DNA from: Lithobates sylvaticus
Taxonomy: Eukaryota; Chordata; Amphibia; Anura; Ranidae
Reading direction: 5' to 3'
Assembly: GCA_028564925.1 (NCBI GenBank)
Contig: CM053030.1
Location: 372,894,945 to 372,958,944, forward strand
DNA: 64,000 nucleotides
Positions 55,692 to 64,000 of this stretch are shown piece after piece. Every line of letters begins with the position of its first letter. The stretch's first letter is position 1. A model generated the notes under the pieces. The model saw only the letters and a list, made by a program, of their open reading frames with translations, ran no database searches and had not been told where the DNA came from. The translations under genes and the position numbers were made by a program.

Positions 55692-56728
55692 TTAACCTCT
55701 TGGCATCCGCGATATAGCTGAATGACGGCTACAGAGCGGACCTGAATTTCATATGACGCCCTCCCCTTTGCACGCTCCCCGCGCGCCCTCTACAGGGCGA
55801 TCCCGTCCCCTTACCACGTGACCAGCTGTCAGCCAATGACAGCTGATCACTTGTGTAAACAAAAGCTTGTTAATCGTTTTTTTTTTCTCCTCACGCTGAC
55901 AGACGATCACTGGCTTATGTGCAAGGGACATCGGTCCCGAAGAGGATGCCAATCAGTACCCTCATCTGTGCCAATCAGTACCCCCTGCCAGTGTCACCTG
56001 CCATTGCCACCTGCCAGTGCCCACAGTGCCCACCAGTGCCACCTATTAATGCCCATGAGTGCCACCTATCAATACCCACAAGTACCACCTATCAATGCCC
56101 ACCAGTGGTGCCAATCAGTGCCACCTAGCAGTGCTGCCTATCGGTGTAATCTATCATTGCCCATTGTTGCCACCTATCAGTGCCCATCACTGCCACCCAT
56201 CAGTGCCTATCACTGCCAGCAATCAGTGCCACCTATTAGTGCCACTTCTCAGTGCCCAACAGTGGCACCTATCAATGACCTTCAGTGCCACCCATCAGTG
56301 CCACCTCTCAGTGCCCACCAGTGCCGCTTATCAGTGCCCACCAGTGCCATCTATCAGTGCCCACCAGTGCCGCCTTATCATGCCCATCAGTGCAGCCCAT
56401 CGGTGCCCATTAGTGCAGCCTCATCAGCGTACACCTATGAAGGAGAAAAATTACCTGTTTGCAAAATTTTATAACAAAATATAAAAAAATATATATATAT
56501 ATTTTTAAATTAGGTCTTTTTACATTTTTTTAACAAAAAATAAAAACCGCAGAGGTGATCAAATACCACCGAAAGAAAGCTCTATTTGTGGTAAAAAAAA
56601 TGATTAAAATAAATTTAGGCACAGTGTTGTATGACCGCGCAATTGTCATTCAAAGTGCAACAGCGCTGAAAGCTGAAAATTGGTCTGGACAGGAGAGGGG
56701 TTTAAGTGCCCAGTAAGCAAGTGGTTAA
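55692..56728. mobile_element. TTAA-flanked non-autonomous element, subfamily B, copy 2
   Basis: TTAA at 55692-55695 and 56725-56728 with CCTCTTGGC and CAAGTGG ends. It shares ACGGCTACAG with copy 1 of subfamily B and the common 3' third (ATAAAAACCGCAGAGGTGAT). A degenerate minisatellite of AGTGCCACCTATCAGTGCCC units lies at about 55960-56425. The 218-codon frame through it is a repeat by-product. Confidence 0.82.
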
Positions 56729-58152
56729 ATATCAATGTTTGTGAAAATTACTGTTTATTCTCTATCCATATAGAATGTGCCTAAGCTCCTGAAGAAGCGT
56801 TCAATACACACAACATGTAGAACTGAGCTGATCTACAGCACACCTCCTATTATTCTATGCTACATCTGATGTAACAATACCAATGGAAATTGATCCTTGG
56901 TTCTTTTGATAATAAGTAGCCTAAAGTCTGTTGGTCCAATAGGTGGTGTGTCAAGCGTATCAAGGCAACATTGTTGCATAATGGATAGTTAATGTTTTTA
57001 GCATTGTTTATTTGTAAATATGTTGTAATAAAATCTACTAAATTTTACTATGTTGTCATTGTGGTGCCTATAAAGTCCATCATCAAAATCTCATTTCATT
57101 ATCTTTTTTTTTTACATTAAAAATTTAATTCGTGGACCTAATGGCTCTTGAGAAAAAAACATTCCCTGAAATGTTTTTTCCTTATCTTAATATTCCGGAA
57201 CTGTCTACCAGATGGCAAAAGTTCAAAAAGATGATGTCCAGGATGGTACAATTCGCTTGCTAATCCTTTCCGATCTACCAACATAGCGGGACTGATAAAT
57301 GCCGTCTATTGAGACAAACATACAGCCCACATACAGCCTTTTCTACTAACATACACGGAATATAACATTTAAAAATTCTGAAAAAACACACTACTACCAC
57401 TGCAATAAGATTAAAAACATGATAACCTTGTCATAACTATCTGAAGGTTGCTAGCAACACAGCACATTCACACACAACGCTACACATACACCACTAGGTC
57501 CTGAGGATATAATGGAAGTTCATGCTAAACAAGATATGATTATACTGGGTATGGATCATGTTAGAGCAATGACATCAGTTCAATCACTGTCAAACAAGAG
57601 GACATAGTCCAGATCAAACGTATCTGCTCTTCAGGAACAGCAATCCAAAGTAGACCCTCTGTGGTTCGGTGTAAGTTGGTGGATCAATAACTGTCTGGAT
57701 CACTTAAGTTGGATATAGGTAAGTGTGAGCAAAGTATAAGCTGGCTGGATATGGAGGTACTTCCCTGACTGCCAATAAACCAAAGCCTGAAGAAACAGGA
57801 TAAACCATGCCGCTTAATGTGTGGAAGTACGTTCAGGCAGTTCAGGTGTCTGTGAGTTAAATTAAGAAGGCCATTCTGCATGAGAGTGAGCCCAGTATGA
57901 TAGGACTAAGCCAAGTCTATGAATAAATGTTACTCACCATCCTTCCATGACACTGCAGTACAATCTGCTACAATCACTGCTCGGGTGGACACTGCTACAA
58001 TAACCTCGGGTGGAGATGTCCCGCACACAGATCACCATGGGTACTCCTCCTAACGAATCCTTTGGTTCAGTTGATCATGAACATGGGTGCATCGGCTTAC
58101 ATCCCTCTGGCCAGGGTGATGATGTCACGCTGATATGTTTCGCCCGCCAACT
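56729..58152. other. No gene recognised
   Basis: AT-rich to 57500, then mixed sequence. Nothing I can name. Confidence 0.35.
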
Positions 58153-58160
58153 GTTTAACT

Positions 58161-58308
58161 CAGGGGTCTTCAAACTATGGCCCTCCAGTTGTTCAGAAAC
58201 TACAATTCCCATCATGCCTAGTCATGTCTGTGAATGTCAGTGTTTTACAATGCCTCATGGGATGTGTAGTTCCGTAACAGCTGGAGGGCCGTAGTTTGAG
58301 GATCCCTG
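58161..58308. mobile_element. hAT MITE, 148 bp, with perfect 8-bp target duplication
   Basis: Begins CAGGGGTCTTCAAACTATGG and ends GTAGTTTGAGGATCCCTG, flanked by GTTTAACT at 58153-58160 and 58309-58316. Internal CCCTCCAGTTG / CAGCTGGAGGG extends the inverted repeat. Confidence 0.95.
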
Positions 58309-58439
58309 GTTTAACTTTTGTCCTTATAAGCTGTGCACTTTTCACATTACAGCTAGTGTCCCTGTACAAGTTATCCTTGGGGATCTGTAATCCTTCCTTT
58401 TTTCAGTATCAACTGATGGCCAATAATATGGTGTCTCAT

Positions 58440-58710
58440 TAACAAGGTGTCACACAAGAAACATTGCATGATGGGTAAAAGAAAAGAGCTCTCTCAGGAT
58501 TTTTGCAACCTTGTTGTTGCAAAAAATACTGATGGCATTGGTTACAGAAGGATTTAGAAACTTCTGAATGTTCGTTGCTGCACAACATTTAGACAAGCCT
58601 GTGAAATACTGGGAGAATATAGTCTAATCAGATGAGACCAGACTTGAACTCTTTGGATGCTCTAATACACACCATGTTTGGAGGTCAAATGGCACTGCAC
58701 ATCACCCCAA
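58440..58710 (+). pseudogene. Tc1-like transposase fragment, third family
   Basis: MMGKRKELSQDFCNLVVAKN and TDGIGYRRI (Met at 58468) are the N-terminal helix-turn-helix of another Tc1 family. After LLNVR there is a large deletion. HLDKPVKYWENIV, SDETRLELFG (first catalytic Asp region) and THHVW then follow in another frame. Nothing remains of the rest. It stops at an A-run (58709) where the next Tc1 fragment begins. Confidence 0.82.
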
Positions 58711-58717
58711 AAAAAAA

Positions 58718-59361
58718 CATCACAACCTCTGCAGCAATGCTGGCAGGACTCATACGTCTATTTCCCAAAGACAACCTCTGGATATGACGCTGAGCACGTG
58801 CACTCAACTTCTTTGTTCGACCATGGTAAGGGCAGTTCTGAGTGTAACCTGTCATGTTAAACCGCTGTATGGTCTTGGCCACCATGCTGCAGCTCAGTTT
58901 CAGGGTCTTGGCAATCTTCTTAGAGCCTAGGCCATCTTTATGTAGAGCAACAATTCTTTTTTTCAGATCCTCAGAGAGTTCTTTGCCATGAGGTGCCATG
59001 TTGAACTTCCAGTGATCAGTATGTATGAGAGAGTGAGAGCGATAACACCAAATTTAACACATCTGCTCCCCATTCACACCTGAGACCTTGTGGGCCACAT
59101 GACACCAGGGAGGGAAAATGGCTAATTGGGCCCAATTTGGACATTTTCACTTAGTGGTGTACTTACTTTTGTTGCCAGCGGTTTAGACATTAATGTCTAT
59201 GTGTTGAGTTATTTTGAGGGGATAGCAAATTTACACTGTTATACAAGCTGTACACTCACTACTTTACATTGTAGCAAAGTTTCATTTCTTCAGTGTTGTC
59301 ACATAAAAAGATAGAATAAAATATTTACAAAAATGTGAGGGGTGTACTCACTCACTTTTGT

Positions 59362-59363
<2 letters not shown>
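58718..59363 (-). pseudogene. Tc1-like transposase N-terminal fragment with its inverted repeat
   Basis: Minus strand, same family as the element at 50275. The outer end at 59340-59363 reads CTCACTCACTTTTGTGAGAT. The product starts MAPHGKELSEDLKKRIVALH at 58999, then KDGLGSKKIAKTLKLSCSMV, TIQRFNMTGYTQN and RTKKLSARAQRHIQRLSLGN: both helix-turn-helix parts with the GRPR-like linker replaced by HGRTKK. It is truncated near 58718 before the catalytic domain. One frame spans the whole 100 residues, so it is less decayed than the 50 kb copy here. Confidence 0.88.

Positions 59364-59424
<61 letters not shown>
59364..59424. repeat. (TA)n microsatellite
   Basis: About 30 TA dinucleotides directly at the outer end of the Tc1 fragment. 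Confidence 0.98.
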
Positions 59425-59426
<2 letters not shown>

Positions 59427-60595
59427 TGTATATATATTTTATGTCTCCATATGTGTTTTAGAAGTATAGTTTGCAGTGTATTTTGAAAGGTACTCTGGTC
59501 CTCTTTGTTGTCATGGAAGGTAATGAGGTAATGTGTGGGAGTCTCAGCTTCTCAGAAAAGCATTGTAGGTGACACCAACATCTACCAAAACCCAACCTAT
59601 GTACAGCTGCTATTTACAAAGTAGACAGAGTAAAATGGTATGGGATGATTAAAATGGAATAGAAAGCATAAATTAATTATACCCTTCAAAGATACCCACA
59701 AACCATGTTTCCCATTAAGTGTCTACATCCTAATCTAATCTTCTCCAATATGCACATTCAGTTACAGATTCAATCATACATTAATGAATACATAGAATCT
59801 TTAAAAAGGAATTAAGCTCTGGCAGGTGCACCCAAAAAATGCAGACGTAAGGCAAAGGACTAATTATCAGCATTACTTGTGGTCTCCCTGCAGTGGATTC
59901 CTCCCCATTATTGACTTACAACCTGTACAATGACTTGTTCTGCATTGTGTCTCTGTATAGACAATAGCATCTTTCTGTGAGGCAGGGCTTTTTCTTACTC
60001 ATGTCAGAGCTTCCAGCAAGACCAATTGTGAGCAGGAGAACAATGACATCAGTAAATTTTACTCCAAATCTCCTGTGACTAGTAACCAAAGACAGCAGTG
60101 CCTTAGATCTCACACTACAGCTGCACAGCTATGAGTTTGTAGGCACTGGAATGACTAGGCACTTTCACATACCAGGAAGTTAACTACTATTTTGCATAAA
60201 AAATTTGAAACAAAAGGTACATTTTCTGGGTCCTGCTTAGACACGATGAACATTTTTATTTATTTTTGAATTCTTTACTTTAAAGTTTTCAAAATAAAAT
60301 AAATAAATAAATTACGACAAAGACAAAAAATAAGGTCCACAAGCAAGAATAAAATTTGACATTATATATACAGTAGGTAGCTAACAGTGTAGGGTGATAT
60401 AGAGACAACATACAGGTGATGATCTGACTGCCAAAGCAGAAGAGACCTTCACACGACTGTGACGAACACACGTCGGGAATAGGAGATACCGAAAGTGAGG
60501 TACGAGCTCGCTGCTCGTTTTTACATGACAGTTTTACATGTTGAAATGTGAGTAATTTCTATGACTTATATACAATAAAAATAATTTTGGAAATA
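59425..60595. other. No gene; possible L1 3' tail at about 60250-60480
   Basis: AT-rich sequence. GAATTCTTTACTTTAAAGTT then TTCAAAATAAAATAAATAAA resembles the reverse of an L1 3' tail (compare 61085-61110). Weak. Confidence 0.3.
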
Positions 60596-60960
60596 TTAAC
60601 ACTATCGAGCATCCCTCTTTCCCTATCTGTGAGGTTTACATACCACTACAAGGCCAAAAGGGGACGCCCATTAGGACATGCCCTTTAATTTGCGTTTACA
60701 GTGATATGCGTTTTTGCACAAGGCCAAAAGGGGACGCCCATTAGGACATGCCCTTTAATTTGCGTTTACAGTGATATGCGTTTTTGCACAAGAAGTTATC
60801 TACTTTATTTATGCACATTATGCACTTTTTTCCACGTTTATATTTCATGCGTTTTTATTGTCACTTGTCAGTGTGATTAAGTGATTTTCTCCACAAAGCA
60901 CTTTTACACTTTTATTCTAAATTATTGTACAGCGCAACACTACCTTTTATCTATGCATCT
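60596..60960. repeat. Repeat with a 70-bp perfect tandem duplication
   Basis: Two identical 70-bp units at 60651-60720 and 60721-60790 begin AGGCCAAAAGGGGACGCCCA and end GCGTTTTTGCACA. The end phrase GTACAGCGCAACACTACCTT resembles the end of the insert at 23.27-23.87 kb. Confidence 0.85.
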
Positions 60961-61079
60961 TTTGGGTTCTGACATTTCCTTCAGTGTTTGCCACAGTACT
61001 CTGTCATTTTGTCATACACTAGGCTGGCGCAGGGATACATATTGTAAAATAATCTTCTTGCAAAGCTTACAGCTGGCCT

Positions 61080-62400
61080 GTTTTTTTTTCTAATTCTTTA
61101 TTTAATTCAACCAGAAAAAGGGTAAACATTTTAGTACAATAAGCATGAAAAAGCATCGTGGAGCATGAACAATAAATGTGCCTAGCAGTACAGTTTGTGT
61201 CAACTATAAAATATGACATTGTATAATTTTAACATGAAATGAGTGTTATACTTGACCAGAGTTTCACAATGACAGGTAAATACAATTTTCTTTGTTTAAA
61301 AAGATGGGGAGTTAGGCAGATAGAGAGAAAGAAGATAAGGAAGGGAAAGAGTAGAAGAAAGAGAAAATAAAGAATAAATTGAGGGAAGGGGACAGAATTT
61401 AGGGGGGGTGTCCTCTTTCCCCCAGTCGTAACCCTACACCAATGCCAGTGACCAGTCAGTTTTCCACCATCAGGCAAAATAAAAGGGGGCAGAAGCTGAA
61501 GAAAGTAGTTCCTAAAAAAACAGGAGGTCCACGGGTATATGTGCCATAGCCCCAACCTGTGCAAATTGGGCCTGTGAAGTTTATGTCTCATGTATTAACA
61601 GTTCCTCGTAATCCCGAGATCACATAAACATAGTCCATTAGAAATTTCAGAAATTTTTGAAAACCATAGTGATCAATGGGGGAGTATCCTGCTTCCAGAG
61701 TGAAGGGATGCACACCTTAGCCGCATTGACTAGGTGAATTAACATTGTCTTTTTGTATCTGTGTCGGGGTAGATTGGAAAGGTGTAACAGGTAGTGGGCT
61801 GTGTCAGGTCCCAAGTAAAAATTGGTTAGCTTTTGATCAATGACCTGGCCTGTCTCCAAAAAGGTGAGGGACACATGACTTCAATATATGAAAGAGTGTT
61901 CCCTTCGCCCCCTGCCAACAGCTGCTGGATGTTTGAGGATATATCTTCTTCAAAATTGATGGATCACGATACTACCTGGTTACAGGTTTATAGCCCAGCT
62001 GGTATCTAATTGAGAATTGAAGAATACTGGGCAAAGTACAAAATGTCCTCTTGCTGTGCAGTGGAGAATATTGTCTCTAAGTCCCTCTCCCATTTGAGCA
62101 AAAATGGGGGAATAAAGTTTTCAGATGGGCTAGCTAAAGGTATATCTGCAGATGAGACACTGGGAGAGGAGGGCTCAGTCTCAGTGAATGTACAAATAAG
62201 GTCAGTTCTTTACAAAAAGAGCCCAATCTGGCCACAGAGGCAAGGTAGTGGCTCAGTTGCTGAAGTGACGAGGGGGCCAGGGGGCCAGGGGGCCAGGAGA
62301 GGATTGAACATATGTTTAAGTATACAACCCCAGACTGAAGAAGGTGAGGAAAAAGTCTATCTGTGACTTCTAAGACCAGTTGCCATAGCCGTAGCAGAAC
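61080..62400 (-). mobile_element. L1-clade LINE 3' fragment (copy C), ORF2 C-terminus
   Basis: Minus strand. From about 62120 down it reads FLLKWERDLETIFSTAQQ, then QQLLAGGEGNTLSYIEVMCP (the Cys/His region of ORF2), then LLHLSNLPRHRYKKTMLIHL and VNAAKVCIPSLWKQDTPPLI (61874-61647). These are the usual C-terminal landmarks of L1 ORF2. The 3' end is the T-run at about 61080 (A-tail on the minus strand). A 9-10-bp repeat GGGGGCCAGG lies at 62271-62300. Frames are broken. Confidence 0.75.
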
Positions 62401-63440
62401 TACCACCGACTAGTAGGATAGGTACACAGGCAGTCACTGTGGAGGATGATGGGGGCTCATCTGAGGTGTGGCCTCACCTAAGTACTAACCAGTGTTCACC
62501 AGAGTTCCTGATGGTGTATATGGATTCTGCTGCATGTTAGTACCAGGTCGCGGTCCTCAGGATCGCCCCATGAGGAGATGAGCAAGCCAAGGTCCAGAAG
62601 TGGATAAGCAGGTAAGGATCAAACAGAAGCGTAGTCAGTAAAACAAGTCAAAGATTAGCTGCAGGTTGGGATCAGGCACAAGCGTAGTCGAGGAACAAGC
62701 CAAGGGTCGAAAATGAGTGGTAGAACAATATGGATAGCAGCAGGGAAGATGAGAGCGAGGTACTGGCTGAAGAGAGCACAATACTTTGGCAAACAGGATG
62801 TGTAAGAGACATGGCTTAAATCAGGACATTCATAGGAGGAGCAAAGAGTTCAAGGTTTAGCAGAAGTCAAGGCATAAAGAGTTCAAGTTTTAGCAGAAGT
62901 CAAGGCTGTCCAATAAATCAGACAGGGTGCTGTCCAGTATCTCAGGTAGCTCAGCAATAAGAGTAGTTGCCAGACAGAGCAGAGGTCCCAGGTTCACGTG
63001 CAAGCCCTGACACTGGGTTTCTGAAGATTGGGAAGAGTTGCAAGACTTTTGATAAGAGTTTAGAAGAATTGTTGGCTCTCGGGAGGACTTGTAGAGTGGC
63101 ACCAATGAGATAGTGGTTTTTAAAATTCAAAAACACATTGCCAGGTGCAACAATGGAAGGCAGCATTAGGGTATGTTCAAATTGGATTGTTCTAAAAGTC
63201 TCTATGGTTTAGAGCCATAATCTTTTTAGCAGGCAACCACTCGGGAAAGGTGAGCTGCTTGATGACATTTCACCGGGTCAAGAAATGCAATGCCTCCACA
63301 GGTTCTGTGCATTAATTGGTAAGATTGTGACAGTCTCAGGTGGAAGTGTGCCCAGATAAAGCTGAGAAATTCCCCTTGAAGATTTCTCAGAACATGCACT
63401 GGTATCAGTATCGGTAGAGTTTGGGTCAGGTATAGTACCC
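62401..63440. other. No gene; possible LTR-like fragment at about 62510-62850 (fossil)
   Basis: Phrases such as CACAAGCGTAGTCGAGGAAC and GGCTTAAATCAGGACATTC resemble long terminal repeats of vertebrate Gypsy-type elements known to me. Paired ends are not visible. AGAGTTCAAGGTTTAGCAGA and its near copy 38 bp later form a small tandem duplication at 62845-62905. Confidence 0.25.
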
Positions 63441-63882
63441 TAATGCCCCGTACACACGGTCGGAAAATCCGACCACAAAATCCATCAGATTTTTTCCGAC
63501 GGATTTTGTCCGACACTGGTGTTGCATACACACGGTCGGACAAAGTTGTCGGAAAATCCGATCATTCTGAACGTGGTGACGTTTGTTGCCTACGACGGGA
63601 CTACGTAGAGGCTAGTAGCCAATAGCTTTGGTCTTGTAATGTGATCTGAGCATGCGTGGCACTTTGTCCGTCGGAATTCGCTACACACGATCGCTACACA
63701 CGATCGGAAAAAGTCCGATAGGACTATGTTTTCGGAAAATTTGAGAGCAGGAGATGAAACTTTGTCCGTTGGAAAATCCGACGGAAAAAGTCCGATGGAG
63801 CCTACACACGGTCGGAATTTCACACAACATTGTCCGATAGAACATTTTCCGTCAGAAAATCCGACCGTGTGTATGGGGCATA
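63441..63882. mobile_element. MITE, 'TAATGCC-GTACACACG' family, copy 7
   Basis: Begins TAATGCCCCGTACACACGGT and ends ACCGTGTGTATGGGGCATAA. The best-preserved member here, very close to copy 6. A 15-bp local duplication (CGCTACACACGAT) occurs near 63668-63700. Confidence 0.93.
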
Positions 63883-64000
63883 AGCATTACCGACATTTTT
63901 TAAATTTGCATTTCTGTCAAACCAGGTAAAGATATTATTATGCAATCACCTGAGCTCCTCCTTGATTTTTGCATCAAAGATCCCTTCTAGGTGATATGGG

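Noticed and set aside
55818-56484. 218- and 141-codon frames with CHLPVPISAT-like repeats
   Set aside because: By-products of a degenerate AGTGCCACCTATC minisatellite in a TTAA element.

Overview
This window looks like a transposon-dense stretch of a large vertebrate genome. The best guess is a frog of the family Ranidae. The grounds are the repeats themselves: swarms of short inverted-repeat elements with ends like TAATGCCCCGTACACACG, TTAA-flanked elements with CCACTT/AAGTGG ends, several frog/fish-type Tc1 elements, L1-clade LINEs, V-SINEs and BED-finger hAT transposons. The taxon is an inference from memory of such repeats, not a search result. I found no host protein-coding gene, no rRNA, no functional tRNA and no CRISPR. 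Most open frames are transposon coding remnants or chance frames inside minisatellites.

Layout. 1-7.7 kb: mostly unrecognised sequence with a Tc1 3' half (2950-3941) carrying a small internal inversion, and a MITE at 4893. 7.7-14 kb: TTAA-flanked elements, hairpin MITEs, and a 156-bp insertion between 17-bp direct repeats. 14-17.1 kb: two different Tc1 elements abutting at one TA, the first split by a MITE. 18-21.3 kb: MITEs and a long hAT (ZBED-like) transposase frame. 21.5-27.9 kb: one decayed plus-strand L1 (ORF1, endonuclease, reverse transcriptase) holding three younger insertions, one of them an internally deleted minus-strand L1. 28.4-30.3 kb: a 22-bp minisatellite in an 853-bp higher-order repeat. 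30.7-33.3 kb: a ZMYM1-like hAT transposase relic. 33.4-34.4 kb: an LTR-like element. 35.4-36.9 kb: the N-terminal part of the same hAT family as at 19-21 kb, on the opposite strand. 36.9-39.7 kb: MITEs and a TTAA element. 39.8-41.3 kb: a 55-bp minisatellite.

The oddest region is 42.36-46.1 kb. Three tandem copies of an SGNH/GDSL-esterase-like domain, each preceded by an in-frame 30-bp repeat (ETPPACDVHM), are followed by a 356-codon open frame made almost wholly of repeated modules (PGTAVPTQVPTLV and NVVGQTRxLxVxRxRLNRKS). The esterase-like domain resembles that in ORF1 of CR1-type LINEs, but I see no reverse transcriptase beside it.

47.5-49.3 kb: two V-SINEs, a 60-bp minisatellite and a promoter-like repeat. 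50.3-52.8 kb: a near full-length Tc1 interrupted by a 1032-bp hAT-type MITE with an 8-bp target duplication; that MITE carries the same 22-bp minisatellite motif as 28-30 kb. 55.7-56.7 kb: another TTAA element. 58-59.4 kb: a hAT MITE and two Tc1 fragments. 61-62.4 kb: a minus-strand L1 3' end. 63.4-63.9 kb: a last MITE. The genes do not work together as a pathway; the nesting records successive transposon waves.
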